Assembly (NCBI RefSeq): GCF_025136295.1
Contig: NZ_CP062788.1
Coordinates: 2,398,501 to 2,462,500 of the forward strand
Length of the DNA: 64,000 nt
Direction: 5' to 3'
DNA from: Aestuariispira ectoiniformans
GTDB taxonomy: Bacteria > Pseudomonadota > Alphaproteobacteria > UBA8366 > Aestuariispiraceae
Below, piece after piece: positions 42,537 through 51,699 of this stretch; the stretch's first letter is position 1, and every line of letters starts with the position of its first letter. The position numbers were made by a program, and so were the translations under genes. The notes beneath the pieces were generated by a model that worked only from the letters and a program-made list of their open reading frames with translations, did no database searches and was not told the origin of the DNA.

Positions 42537-43823
42537 ATGACCGAAACGAACAACTACGCTCGTGACGGGGCGATACCCGTTTCTTCCGAGGCGCCGACTG
42601 GTGCCGCAAGGCATGCGCCTTTGGGCTTCTATGCCTTTGTGGCTCTCATTGCGGCGGCGATGGGCCTCAATGCTGTTGCGATTGACATCATGCTGCCTGC
42701 GTTTCCGCAGTTGTCGGCGGCGCTGGGCATTCATGATCACAATGAAATCCAACTGGTGGTCAGCAGTTACCTAGCAGGTTTTGGCCTGTCCCAGTTTTTC
42801 ATCGGCACGCTTGCCGACCGCTTTGGACGCAAGCCGGTCCTGATCGGGGGGCTGATTGTCTATTTGATTGCTGCAGTCGTCTGCGGTTTTGCGGTTGGTT
42901 TTGAATTCCTGTTGGTGGCGCGTTTCGTCATGGGGCTTGGCTCCGGTGCGCCGCGTGTGGTGGTCGTGGCGGTGACCCGCGACTGTTACAGTGGTCGCCA
43001 GATGGCCCGCGTCATGAGCCTGGTCATGACGGTGTTCATGGCGGTGCCCATCTTTGCCCCGCTGATCGGGCAGGCGATCTTGTCCGTATTGCCGTGGCAG
43101 GGGATCTTTGGCTTCCTGTTCCTGTTTTCGCTGACCGTCATGATTGCCAGCATTTTCTTCCTTCCGGAAACGCTGGACCCTGCGGATCGCCGTGAGATCA
43201 GTGTGGCTCGCCTCCGGGAGGCGTTGGCGTCGGTTTTCGGCAGCCGCACGACCGTGGGCTACACATTGGCGGCGGCGACCTTCCTTGGGGCCCTGTTCGG
43301 CTATATCAACTCTGCCCAGCAGGTGATGACCGAGGCAATGGAGCTTGGGGAGTGGTTCCCGGTAACCTTTGCAGGCCTTGCGCTGACAATTGCCGTATCC
43401 TCATTCGTCAACTCGCAGTTGGTGGAACGCATGGGGCAGCGGCGTTTGAGCCATGGGGCTACGATCAGCTTTCTGTTGCTGTCCGTTCTGATGCTGTCGC
43501 TTGAAGAGACCGGTCAGCTGACGACATGGATATTCATGCCCCTGTTTGCCTGCTCGACGCTCATGATCGGGCTGGTCTTCGCGAACTTCAATGCCTTGGC
43601 GATGGAGCCGCAATATCACGTTGCGGGCATGGCGTCATCCATGACCGGGGCGTTCACCGTTTTGATTGGAAGTGGCATTGGTTTCCTCATCGGGCATGCC
43701 TATGACGGAAGCGTCGCGCCCCTCCTGACCGGCTATGTTCTTGCCAGTGGTTCGACGGTTCTGATCCTGCTGGTGACGGAGCGGTGGAAGCTTTTTGGCG
43801 CCATTGAGGCGGAGGCGGGATAG
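42537..43823 (+). CDS. Bcr/CflA-family multidrug efflux MFS transporter
   Basis: 428 aa, 12 helices. The first helix region AAMGLNAVAIDIMLPAFPQL and the motif A loop FGRKPVLIGGL between helices 2 and 3 (ADRFGRKPV) are characteristic of Bcr/CflA drug/proton antiporters. RFVMGLGSGAPRVVVVAVTRD, described in part, is motif-like in helix 4-5. ATG at 42537 is favoured over a GTG at 42492; ribosome site is weak. Substrate unknown; the neighbouring arsenic cassette suggests a detoxification stretch. Confidence 0.88.
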   Translation: MTETNNYARDGAIPVSSEAPTGAARHAPLGFYAFVALIAAAMGLNAVAIDIMLPAFPQLSAALGIHDHNEIQLVVSSYLAGFGLSQFFIGTLADRFGRKPVLIGGLIVYLIAAVVCGFAVGFEFLLVARFVMGLGSGAPRVVVVAVTRDCYSGRQMARVMSLVMTVFMAVPIFAPLIGQAILSVLPWQGIFGFLFLFSLTVMIASIFFLPETLDPADRREISVARLREALASVFGSRTTVGYTLAAATFLGALFGYINSAQQVMTEAMELGEWFPVTFAGLALTIAVSSFVNSQLVERMGQRRLSHGATISFLLLSVLMLSLEETGQLTTWIFMPLFACSTLMIGLVFANFNALAMEPQYHVAGMASSMTGAFTVLIGSGIGFLIGHAYDGSVAPLLTGYVLASGSTVLILLVTERWKLFGAIEAEAG

Positions 43824-43858
43824 CGCGCTTCCTGAGGAATAAAACGGTCAAAACCGTC

Positions 43859-43892
43859 TGGGCCCCCATAGAATTTATGGGGGCCTTTTTTG
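43859..43892 (+). terminator. Terminator of the Bcr/CflA gene
   Basis: GGCCCCCATA (43861-43870) and TATGGGGGCC (43876-43885) with a five-base loop, then TTTTTT. A strong intrinsic terminator 35 bases after the stop. Confidence 0.93.
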
Positions 43893-43984
43893 TGATAATT
43901 TTCCTTCGATTGTTTAAGGGTAGTTGATAACCCCTTAAAGTTGCTTAGAAAAATAAGTTTATTTGAACTAATGCGTTTTTCTAT

Positions 43985-43998
43985 TTACCTATACGTAA
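43985..43998. promoter_or_regulatory. Palindromic operator upstream of SCP2 gene (MerR candidate)
   Basis: TTACCTATACGTAA, an imperfect palindrome of the form TTAC-S-TATA-S-GTAA. A near copy lies before the MerR-family gene (47708). GTAAC-TT-GTTAC partly overlaps and extends it. It is 46 bases before the SCP2 ATG. Confidence 0.6.
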
Positions 43999-44044
43999 CT
44001 TGTTACTAGTATTGGGGAAGTAGCTTGGCGTATAGGAGCCATTA

Positions 44045-44344
44045 ATGAGTGTGGAAGAAGTTGAGAAGCGAATTGAGGCCCTTCTGCCACGGGCGGCGGG
44101 TCTTGATGCTTGTATAAAATTTGATCTGAAGGGTGAGGGCGTCTTTCTGGTTGATGCCACGGAAGACCCTGTGACGCTGAGCCGGGAAGACGAGTCGGCG
44201 GACTGTACGATCACGATCAAATCAAAAGATCTGTTGAAGATGATGAATGGCAAGCTTGATCCCATGTTGGCGTTTTCGATCGGGAAATTGAAAGTGCGCG
44301 GGGATATGGGGTTGGCCATGAAGTTAACCAAACTATTCGACTGA
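44045..44344 (+). CDS. SCP2 sterol-carrier domain protein
   Basis: 99-aa single SCP2 domain, a lipid/acyl-CoA-binding fold. Typical features: FDLKGEGVFLVDAT, the SADCTITIKSKDLLKMMNGK segment and ending GDMGLAMKLTKLF. In bacteria it is often near beta-oxidation genes; in animals the same domain is fused to a dehydrogenase like the one encoded at 54102. AGGAG precedes the ATG. It begins the fatty-acid cluster and probably shares its regulation. Confidence 0.9.
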   Translation: MSVEEVEKRIEALLPRAAGLDACIKFDLKGEGVFLVDATEDPVTLSREDESADCTITIKSKDLLKMMNGKLDPMLAFSIGKLKVRGDMGLAMKLTKLFD

Positions 44345-44515
44345 TACGGTCGTTGGGCTTGGCAGTTAGAAACATTTGCAAAGCAGGCGGCAATAACAAG
44401 CCTGCGCAAAAACAAGAACAGAAGAATATTTGAACAGGGTTCGATCGCGGCACCGTTTCGTGAAATGAATGTCGGCAATGTCCGGCACGGTGTTGACTAG
44501 AGTTTGGGAGGCAAT

Positions 44516-45817
44516 ATGTCAGGAATGCGTAAATCCTTGAAATTCGCCACAGCTTTGGCTGGTGGTGTTCTCGCCGGAACGACCATGGTGCATGCGTCCG
44601 GCTTTCAGTTGAAAGAACAGGGGGCGGGCTCGCAGGGTCTCTCCTTTGCAGGGGCAACGGCCAAAGCCAATGACCTGAGTACATTATTTTTCAATCCTGC
44701 AGGTATGTCCCGGTTGGAGGGAACGCAGGCGGAACTCAATTTGAGCTACGTGAAGCCGTCTGCGGAGTTTACGCCGACATCCGTATCGGGCGGTGGCTTC
44801 AACCCCGTTTCAGCCAGTGATGGTGACGGTGGAGACGCCGGGCAGGGGGCGGTTGTTCCCAGTATTTATGGGATGTATCAGATTAATGACCGAACCCGAG
44901 TGGGGCTGAGCATCAATACGCCGTTTGGCCTTGAAACGGACTATGAAGATGGTTGGGTCGGCCGCTATCATGCCTTGAAATCAGAGCTCAAGACTGTGGC
45001 TGTTTCGCCTATGGTGTCCTACCAGGCGACAAATGCCCTGTCTGTCGGTTTTGGTCCCGTTATCCAATATGCCGAAGGCACACTGACAAAGGCCGTTAAC
45101 TTTGCAGGTCTGGTCGGTGCCGGGCCCGACGGAGAGTCCAAGGTGGATGCCGATGATATCGGCTATGGCGTCCAGGCGGGGCTGCTTTATGAGTTCAATG
45201 AAGACTCGCGCATTGGTTTGTCCTATCGCTCTCAGGTGAAGCATAAACTGGAAGGGGATATTTCTGTAACGAATGTTCCCGGTGCCTTGGCGGGTAACTC
45301 GGCCTTTTCCAATGAAACAGGCTCGATGAATCTGACCACGCCCGATGTTGTGTCCATTGGTGCCTATCATGCATTCAACGACCAATGGGCGATTATGAGT
45401 GATGTGGCCTGGACCAACTGGTCGACCTTTAATGAACTTCGCATCATTGGCGACAATTCGGGAACGGTCCGTACGCTTGTGCGTGAAGAATGGGAAGATA
45501 CATTCTTCGTCTCGCTCGGTGCGGAATATAAACCGACGGAAAACTGGACGTTGCAGACCGGCATCGCCTATGACCAAAGCCCGGTGAAGGATCAATACCG
45601 AACCTTCCGTATTCCGGATTCAGACCGCGTGTGGCTGTCGGCCGGTGTGGGCTATGAGTTGGATGAGAACCTCAGCTTCAACGTGGGCTACACGCATATC
45701 TTTGCAGAAGATGCATCTGTGACACAGGCGCAGGGAAGTGGGGCAGAAGGCACTGTTACCGGCGATTATGACGCCGACGTCAACATCGTCGCCGTGAATT
45801 TCTCATACAAATTCTAA
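44516..45817 (+). CDS. FadL/OmpP1 long-chain fatty acid outer-membrane transporter
   Basis: 433-aa outer-membrane beta-barrel. Signal peptide about 25 residues (cleavage near VHA-SG), then SGFQLKEQGAG and FFNPAGMSRL, the NPAG motif of FadL. The rest alternates as a 14-strand barrel, ending in FSYKF with a C-terminal Phe. Delivers fatty acids to the periplasm for activation by the acyl-CoA ligase encoded next. GGGAGG precedes the ATG at 44516. The 171-base spacer after SCP2 holds an imperfect hairpin (GCAGGC/GCCTGC) without T-run. Confidence 0.92.
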   Translation: MSGMRKSLKFATALAGGVLAGTTMVHASGFQLKEQGAGSQGLSFAGATAKANDLSTLFFNPAGMSRLEGTQAELNLSYVKPSAEFTPTSVSGGGFNPVSASDGDGGDAGQGAVVPSIYGMYQINDRTRVGLSINTPFGLETDYEDGWVGRYHALKSELKTVAVSPMVSYQATNALSVGFGPVIQYAEGTLTKAVNFAGLVGAGPDGESKVDADDIGYGVQAGLLYEFNEDSRIGLSYRSQVKHKLEGDISVTNVPGALAGNSAFSNETGSMNLTTPDVVSIGAYHAFNDQWAIMSDVAWTNWSTFNELRIIGDNSGTVRTLVREEWEDTFFVSLGAEYKPTENWTLQTGIAYDQSPVKDQYRTFRIPDSDRVWLSAGVGYELDENLSFNVGYTHIFAEDASVTQAQGSGAEGTVTGDYDADVNIVAVNFSYKF

Positions 45818-45826
45818 CGAACTGAA

Positions 45827-45858
45827 TAGGGCATTTTCTATTGCGGGAAATGCCCTAA
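45827..45858 (+). terminator. Hairpin after fadL-like gene
   Basis: TAGGGCATTT (45827-45836) / AAATGCCCTA (45848-45857), loop of 11, then AAAATTTC. Probably a weak or partial terminator separating FadL from FadD. Confidence 0.55.
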
Positions 45859-45900
45859 AATTTCAGAATAACCAGATAAGTCATGGGAGTGGTCTGCACA

Positions 45901-47619
45901 ATGAGTGACGTAATGGTAAGTAGTCTTACCGAAGATGCTGGATCGGATCGGAAAATGGAAGTCCCGCGCCGAATTGAGCCCGCAGGCGACTGGGCCCAAT
46001 TCAAATCCGTTGTTGAGATGTTCGATTTCTCCGCCCGGACCTATCCGCATCGCCCATGTCTCGATTTTCTGGGTAAGCAAACGACCTATGCGGAGGTGGC
46101 GACCCTTGTTGACAAGGCTGCTGCCGGTTTTCAGCAGCTTGGTGTGACCAAGGGGACGCGGGTTGGCCTGTGTTTGCCGAATACGCCTTATTATGTGATT
46201 TGTTATTTTGCCTTGCTGAAGGTGGGCGGCGTGGTGGTCAATATCAACCCGCTCTACGTCGAGCGTGAGTTGGAGCATCTGATCAATGACTCCGGTGCGG
46301 AAATCGTTGTCACGCTGGATTTGAAGCAGATCTACCCCAAGATTGCCTCCTGCCTCGAGACGACGACGCTTAAACGCGTTATCGTTTGTGCGATGGAAGA
46401 TATCCTTCCGCCTGTGAAAAGCCTGCTTTTCAGTGTTTTGAAGCGTTCGGAATTATCCGAATTCCCCAGGGACCCGCGTCACCTGTCTTTCACGCGTCTG
46501 ACCAATACGGACGGCAAATACCGGCCGGTGCCAATCGAACCGGAGGCCGATCTGGCCGTCCTGCAATATACCGGCGGCACGACCGGGGTGCCAAAAGGCG
46601 CGATGCTCAGCCATGGCAATCTGGCTGCGAATACCAATCAGATCGGCAATTGGATGCCGGAGCCGAATTTGGGGCATGAGCGGGTCTTGGGTGTCCTGCC
46701 GTTTTTCCATGTTTTTGCGATGACTGTTGTCATGAATACCGGGATTGCACTTGGAGCGGAGCTGATTTTGCTGCCGCGGTTCAATCTGGATCAGGTTTTG
46801 AAGACGATTCACAAGAGAAAGCCGACCTGCTTCCCGGGTGTTCCGACAATCTATTCTGCGATCATGGGGGCAAAAGACCTGAAGAAATATGACCTGTCTT
46901 CCCTGAAATACTGCATTTCCGGTGGGGCCCCCTTGCCGGTGGAGGTGAAGGGTGAGTTCGAGGCGAAAACCGGTTGCACGCTGGTTGAAGGCTATGGGCT
47001 TAGCGAGGCGTCGCCGGTGCTGACCTGTAATCCCTGTCTTGGAGTAAATAAGCCGGGTTCCATCGGTGTGGCGGTAGGCGATACGGAAGTCCAGGTCCGC
47101 AATATTGAAGACCCCTCACAGCCGGTTCCCCTGGGGGAAAAAGGCGAGGTTTGCGGAAAAGGCCCGCAGGTGATGATGGGGTACTGGAACCGTCCGGACG
47201 ATACAAAGCAGGTTTTCGTCGATGGCTGGTTGCGCACGGGTGATATCGGCTACATTGATGAGGACGGGTATATCTTCCTCGTGGACCGGATGAAGGATGT
47301 CATCCTGTGCAGCGGCTTTAACGTTTATCCGCGTATGATCGAAGAGGCTCTTTATCTCCATCCACAAATTGCCGAGGTGACCGTGATCGGCGTACCGGAC
47401 GATTACCGGGGGCAGGCGCCCAAGGCTTTCGTCCGGTTGACGGAAGGGGCGGATAGTATAACCGAGGCCGACCTGAAGAACTTTCTCAAAGACAAGGTGT
47501 CCCGTATTGAAATGCCGAGGGATATCGAATTCAGGGACGAGCTGCCCAAGACCCTGATCGGCAAGTTATCGAAGAAGGAACTTGTCCAGGAGGAGGTTGA
47601 AAAAGGCGCCGCTTCCTGA
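45901..47619 (+). CDS. Long-chain acyl-CoA synthetase (FadD-like)
   Basis: 572 aa, AMP-forming ligase. The AMP-binding motif YTGGTTGVPKGAMLSHGN is near residue 223, with later motifs GYGLSEASPV, the hinge-like YGGRTGDIG-type segment WLRTGDIGYIDEDGYIFLVDR (described in part), and the C-terminal Lys in KTLIGKLSKKEL. Activates fatty acids with ATP and CoA for the beta-oxidation genes downstream. Alternative ATG starts exist at 45883 and 45913; 45901 has GGGAG at a wide spacing. Close to FadL and so a natural uptake pair. Confidence 0.93.
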   Translation: MSDVMVSSLTEDAGSDRKMEVPRRIEPAGDWAQFKSVVEMFDFSARTYPHRPCLDFLGKQTTYAEVATLVDKAAAGFQQLGVTKGTRVGLCLPNTPYYVICYFALLKVGGVVVNINPLYVERELEHLINDSGAEIVVTLDLKQIYPKIASCLETTTLKRVIVCAMEDILPPVKSLLFSVLKRSELSEFPRDPRHLSFTRLTNTDGKYRPVPIEPEADLAVLQYTGGTTGVPKGAMLSHGNLAANTNQIGNWMPEPNLGHERVLGVLPFFHVFAMTVVMNTGIALGAELILLPRFNLDQVLKTIHKRKPTCFPGVPTIYSAIMGAKDLKKYDLSSLKYCISGGAPLPVEVKGEFEAKTGCTLVEGYGLSEASPVLTCNPCLGVNKPGSIGVAVGDTEVQVRNIEDPSQPVPLGEKGEVCGKGPQVMMGYWNRPDDTKQVFVDGWLRTGDIGYIDEDGYIFLVDRMKDVILCSGFNVYPRMIEEALYLHPQIAEVTVIGVPDDYRGQAPKAFVRLTEGADSITEADLKNFLKDKVSRIEMPRDIEFRDELPKTLIGKLSKKELVQEEVEKGAAS

Positions 47620-47707
47620 CGGCGTCCGGTCTGCCCCGTTTCAGATATATTACTTTTGCGTCATTTGATTAAATGTGAGACATTTAACTGTCGTTTTTAC
47701 TTGCAAG

Positions 47708-47742
47708 TGACGTATAGGTAACTTAACTTACGGTATGGGTAA
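47708..47742. promoter_or_regulatory. Palindromic operators at MerR-family promoter
   Basis: TGACGTATAGGTAA (47708-47721) is the reverse-strand form of the TTACCTATACGTAA site upstream of SCP2, with one mismatch; a second related element TTACGGTATGGGTAA follows at 47728-47742 and reaches the ATG. Two spaced sites next to the regulator gene suggest autoregulation. Confidence 0.6.
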
Positions 47743-48170
47743 TGAATGTATTAAAAAATATGTCTGAAACGGACAGCGAGTTTTACACGGTCCCGGAACT
47801 GGCATCTGAACTGGGGATCACACCGCGAGCCATTCGGTTTTATGAGACGAAGGGGCTCTTGTCGCCACAGCGTGCGGGAAACACACGGATTTACACCAAG
47901 AAGGATCGTGCGCGTCTTGTGTTGATCCTGCGGGGTAAGCGGTTGGGGTTTTCTCTGGCCGATATCCGGGAGTTTCTCGATCTCTACGAGGTGGATACCA
48001 GCCAGGTCAGCCAGATCCAGCTTTTGGTAAAAAAAGTTCGGGCGCGTCTTACCGATTTGGAAGAGCAACGCCGGGAACTGAATGTTGTTTTGGGAGAATT
48101 GGGGGACATCGAACAGCAATGTGTTGATGCCCTGAAAGCGAAAGGCGCCGACGTTCCGGGCGAAGACTGA
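47742..48170 (+). CDS. MerR-family regulator of beta-oxidation (LiuR-like)
   Basis: 142 aa. N-terminal MerR helix-turn-helix (about residues 15-80) with ELGITPRAIRFYETKGLLSPQR, then GKRLGFSLADIREFLDLY, then a coiled-coil dimerisation helix at about 95-130. There is no metal-binding Cys loop, so it belongs to the LiuR-like MerR group that controls branched-chain or fatty-acid degradation with palindromic operators; an acyl-CoA ligand is likely. It sits between fadD and the thiolase gene. An ATG at 47760 is the alternative start. Confidence 0.87.
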   Translation: MNVLKNMSETDSEFYTVPELASELGITPRAIRFYETKGLLSPQRAGNTRIYTKKDRARLVLILRGKRLGFSLADIREFLDLYEVDTSQVSQIQLLVKKVRARLTDLEEQRRELNVVLGELGDIEQQCVDALKAKGADVPGED

Positions 48171-48233
48171 CGGGGCGGACGGCGTCACGACACAAACACT
48201 TGCAAAGTTTAAAAAAGACGGAGGCTTTACGAA

Positions 48234-49358
48234 ATGCGGAATGTGGTCATTGCGGGCTATGCCCGGTCTCCTTTCCATTTTGCCAAGAAAGGCGATCTGG
48301 CAAAGACGCGTCCCGATGAAATGGCGGCCGAAGTGGTCAAAGGACTGGTCGCGCGCACCGGCGTCAATGTTGACGATATTGAAGACCTGATCCTCGGGTG
48401 TGCGTTTCCGGAAGGCGAGCAGGGCCTGAATATGGCCCGGCTCGTCGGCCTGATGGCGGGGCTGCCTCAATCGGTTGCCGGTGTTACCGTGAACCGTTTC
48501 TGTGGCTCGTCCATGCAGTCTGTTCATCAGGCCGCCGGCGCCATTCAGATGGGCGCGGGAGAGGTCTTTGTCTGTGCCGGTGTTGAAAGCATGAGCCGCG
48601 TGCCGATGATGGGCTTCAATCCGCTGCCGCATCCCGGTTTCTACAAGTCTCACCCCGAGGCCTATATGGGCATGGGGGATACGGCGGAAAACGTCGCCAA
48701 CAAATATGAAATCTCCCGTGATGAGCAGGAGGCCTTTGCCGTCCTCAGCCATCAGAAAGCGGCCAAGGCGCAGGCCGAAGGCAGGCTGGCCGATGAGATT
48801 ATCGCGATCAGCGGTGTTGAGGCCGACGGCTGCATCCGCGCGGAGACGACCAAGGAAGGCCTCGCCGACCTGAAACCGGCCTTTACCGAAGGGGGATCGG
48901 TGACCGCCGGTACGTCCTCACCGCTGACGGACGGGGCATCGGCCGTATTGGTTTGTTCCGAAGAATATGCGGAAAAGAACGGCCTGGCGCCCATCGTTCG
49001 TATCAAATCCATCGCCGTGGCCGGTTGCGCACCTGAGATTATGGGCATCGGACCTGTCGGTGCCTCGAAGAAAGCGCTGGCGCGTGCGGGGCTGACAGCA
49101 AGCGATCTGGATGTGATTGAATTGAACGAGGCCTTTGCCTCCCAGTCCATCGCCTGCGTCCGCGATCTTGGCCTCGACATTAACAGGGTCAACCTGGATG
49201 GCGGCGCTATTGCGTTGGGCCACCCGCTGGGCGCAACCGGTGCGCGGATCGTCGGCAAGGCAGCCAGCCTGCTGAAACGCGAAGGCGGTAAATATGCGCT
49301 CTCCACCCAGTGCATCGGCGGCGGCCAGGGTATCGCCACGATCATGGAGGCGATCTAA
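48234..49358 (+). CDS. Acetyl-CoA acyltransferase (3-ketoacyl-CoA thiolase, FadA-like)
   Basis: Thiolase, 374 aa, cleaving 3-ketoacyl-CoA. Catalytic Cys90 is in NRFCGSSMQS; the second active-site elements GHPLGATGAR (His) and CIGGGQGIA (Cys) are at the C-terminus; ELNEAFASQSIACVRD, described in part, is also typical. It is the size expected for a degradative thiolase. GACGGAGG precedes the ATG. The TAA overlaps the ATG of the next gene by one base, so it forms the complex-partner pair with the multifunctional enzyme. Also could supply acetoacetyl-CoA for PHA, less likely than degradation. Confidence 0.95.
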   Translation: MRNVVIAGYARSPFHFAKKGDLAKTRPDEMAAEVVKGLVARTGVNVDDIEDLILGCAFPEGEQGLNMARLVGLMAGLPQSVAGVTVNRFCGSSMQSVHQAAGAIQMGAGEVFVCAGVESMSRVPMMGFNPLPHPGFYKSHPEAYMGMGDTAENVANKYEISRDEQEAFAVLSHQKAAKAQAEGRLADEIIAISGVEADGCIRAETTKEGLADLKPAFTEGGSVTAGTSSPLTDGASAVLVCSEEYAEKNGLAPIVRIKSIAVAGCAPEIMGIGPVGASKKALARAGLTASDLDVIELNEAFASQSIACVRDLGLDINRVNLDGGAIALGHPLGATGARIVGKAASLLKREGGKYALSTQCIGGGQGIATIMEAI

Positions 49359-51682
49359 TGGCCGAAATCAACAAAGTAGCCGTTATCGGTGCAGGCGTGA
49401 TGGGGGCAGGTATTGCCGCCCATGTCGCCAACGCCGGTCACGAAGTGCTGCTTCTGGACATTGTGCCGGAAGGGGCATCGGATCGAAGCGCCATCGCCAA
49501 AGGTGCCGTCCAGAAACTGCTCAAGGCGGATCCAGCACCTTTGACCCATAAGGGCAAGGCCAAGCTGATCCAGCCGGGCAATATCGAAGACGATCTGGAC
49601 AAACTGCAGGAATGTGACTGGATCATTGAGGCTGTGATCGAACGCCTTGATATCAAGCATGATCTCTATGCAAAGATCGATGCGGTCCGCAAACCGGATG
49701 CGGTCGTCTCGTCCAATACCTCCACCATTCCGCTGGAACGCCTGACGGAGAAGATGAGTGACACCATGAAGCAACACTTCATGATCACCCATTTCTTCAA
49801 CCCGCCGCGTTACATGCGTCTTTTGGAGCTGGTCGAAGGTGTGAAGACTGACAAGGCTGCAATCGAACGCGTTAGTAAATTTGTCGACTACAAACTGGGC
49901 AAATCCATCGTCACCTGTAAGGACCGTCCGGGTTTTATTGCTAATCGGCTTGGTATTTACTGGGTGCAGATCGCAATCCAGGAAGCCATTGCGCAAGGGC
50001 TGACGGTGGAAGAGGCGGATGCCGTGATTGGCCGCCCCTGCGGTATCCCGAAAACCGGCGTGTTTGCGCTGATGGATTTGGTCGGTCTCGACCTGATGCC
50101 TCATGTGGTCGGCTCCATGCTGGAGGCGCTGCCCAAGGACGATGCCTTCGTGACCAGCTATCAGCCGATGCCCCTGGTGGAAAAGCTGATTGCCGATGGC
50201 TACACGGGCCGCAAAGGCAAGGGCGGATTCTATCGTCTGAACCGTGAAGGTGGTGGCAAGGTTAAGGAAGCCATCGACTTGCAGACGGGTGAATTCCATA
50301 AGTCTGTGAAGGCCCGCCTTGAGAGTGCGAAAACCCGCCCGCAAAAGCTGCGTGATCTGGTTACCCATGAGGATAAGGGCGGGCAATATGCCTGGAAGGT
50401 GTTAGCGAAGACATTGTCTTACGCGGCCATGCTGGTCCCAGAAGCGGCGGATGATGTCGCCGCTGTCGATGAGGCCATGCGCCTTGGTTACAACTGGAAA
50501 TTCGGCCCATTTGAACTGATCGACTTCCTGGGTGTGGACTGGTTCGTCGAGGCCCTGGAAAAAGACGGTATGGCGGTGCCTGCTCTGCTGAAAACGGCGG
50601 CGGGCAAGACCTTCTATCGGGTCGAAGACCAGAAGCTGCAATATCTGACGGTCGATGGTGATTATGCCGACCTGACGCGCCCGGAAGGCGTGATCATGCT
50701 GGCCGATATCAAGCGGACGCGTGAGCCGATCCTGAAAAACAGCTCGGCCTCGGTCTGGGATATCGGGGACGGCGTCGCCTGTTTTGAATTCACCTCCAAG
50801 ATGAACTCTCTGGACCCGGAAATCCTGGGGCTGATCCAGAAGGCCGTCCGCAAGGTGAAGAAAGAATTCAAGGCGCTGGTTGTCTATAATGAGGGCAGCA
50901 ACTTCTCTGCCGGGGCAAACCTTGGGCTGGCTCTGTTTGCGGCCAATATCGCGGCCTGGCCGGAGATTGAGAATATCGTCGAAAGCGGTCAGGAAGCCTA
51001 TAAGGCCCTGAAATATGCACCCTTCCCGGTGGTAGGCGCACCGTCCGGCATGGCGCTGGGCGGGGGCTGTGAAATCCTGCTGCATTGCGATGCTGTTCAG
51101 GCGCATGTGGAAACCTATGTCGGTCTCGTCGAATGCGGCGTCGGTCTGGTGCCCGCCTGGGGCGGTTGCAAGGAAATGCTGGACCGCTGGACCAAAAACC
51201 CGAAATGGCCGAATGGCCCGATGGCGCCGGTCGCCAAGGTCTTTGAGACCGTGTCGACCGCCACGGTTGCCAAGTCGGCGGAAGAGGCGAAATCCCTTCT
51301 GTTCATACGGCCCGACGACGGTATCACCATGAACCGGTATCGTCTGCTAGCTGATGCCAAGGCCCGTGCCCTTAGCCTGGTCGAGGGGTATGAACCGCCG
51401 GAGGCACCAACCTATCGACTGCCGGGCGCAAGCGCCAAAGTGGCCTTCGAGATGGCAGTGGATGGTTTCCACCGGATCGGCAAGGCGACGGACTATGACC
51501 GTGTCGTTGCAGGCGAACTTGGTTTCGTCCTCTCCGGCGGGGAGACGGATGTCACGGAAGAACTTTCCGAGGACGACATTCTGGAACTTGAGCGCGAAGC
51601 CTTCATGCGACTGGCCCGCCGGTCCGGCACGCTGGCCCGTGTGGAGCATATGCTGCTCAAAGGTAAACCCCTGCGGAACTAA
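49358..51682 (+). CDS. 3-hydroxyacyl-CoA dehydrogenase / enoyl-CoA hydratase (FadB-like, HAD first)
   Basis: 774-aa bifunctional beta-oxidation enzyme. The NAD-binding dehydrogenase domain comes first (GAGVMGAGIA near residue 11; HFFNPPRYM region near 145; second C-terminal helical dehydrogenase part up to about 430), followed by an enoyl-CoA hydratase/isomerase domain (about 460-700) with FSAGANLG and VGAPSGMALGGGCEILLHCD, described in part. This is the reverse domain order of E. coli FadB and matches FadN-type proteins. Forms a multienzyme with the thiolase. GGAGG precedes the ATG, which overlaps the thiolase stop. Confidence 0.93.
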   Translation: MAEINKVAVIGAGVMGAGIAAHVANAGHEVLLLDIVPEGASDRSAIAKGAVQKLLKADPAPLTHKGKAKLIQPGNIEDDLDKLQECDWIIEAVIERLDIKHDLYAKIDAVRKPDAVVSSNTSTIPLERLTEKMSDTMKQHFMITHFFNPPRYMRLLELVEGVKTDKAAIERVSKFVDYKLGKSIVTCKDRPGFIANRLGIYWVQIAIQEAIAQGLTVEEADAVIGRPCGIPKTGVFALMDLVGLDLMPHVVGSMLEALPKDDAFVTSYQPMPLVEKLIADGYTGRKGKGGFYRLNREGGGKVKEAIDLQTGEFHKSVKARLESAKTRPQKLRDLVTHEDKGGQYAWKVLAKTLSYAAMLVPEAADDVAAVDEAMRLGYNWKFGPFELIDFLGVDWFVEALEKDGMAVPALLKTAAGKTFYRVEDQKLQYLTVDGDYADLTRPEGVIMLADIKRTREPILKNSSASVWDIGDGVACFEFTSKMNSLDPEILGLIQKAVRKVKKEFKALVVYNEGSNFSAGANLGLALFAANIAAWPEIENIVESGQEAYKALKYAPFPVVGAPSGMALGGGCEILLHCDAVQAHVETYVGLVECGVGLVPAWGGCKEMLDRWTKNPKWPNGPMAPVAKVFETVSTATVAKSAEEAKSLLFIRPDDGITMNRYRLLADAKARALSLVEGYEPPEAPTYRLPGASAKVAFEMAVDGFHRIGKATDYDRVVAGELGFVLSGGETDVTEELSEDDILELEREAFMRLARRSGTLARVEHMLLKGKPLRN

Positions 51683-51699
51683 GTCGGAGGATATGAACT

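Noticed and set aside
48171-48233. MerR-type operator before the thiolase gene
   Set aside because: No TTAC-N6-GTAA element is present; the thiolase is probably transcribed with the MerR gene.
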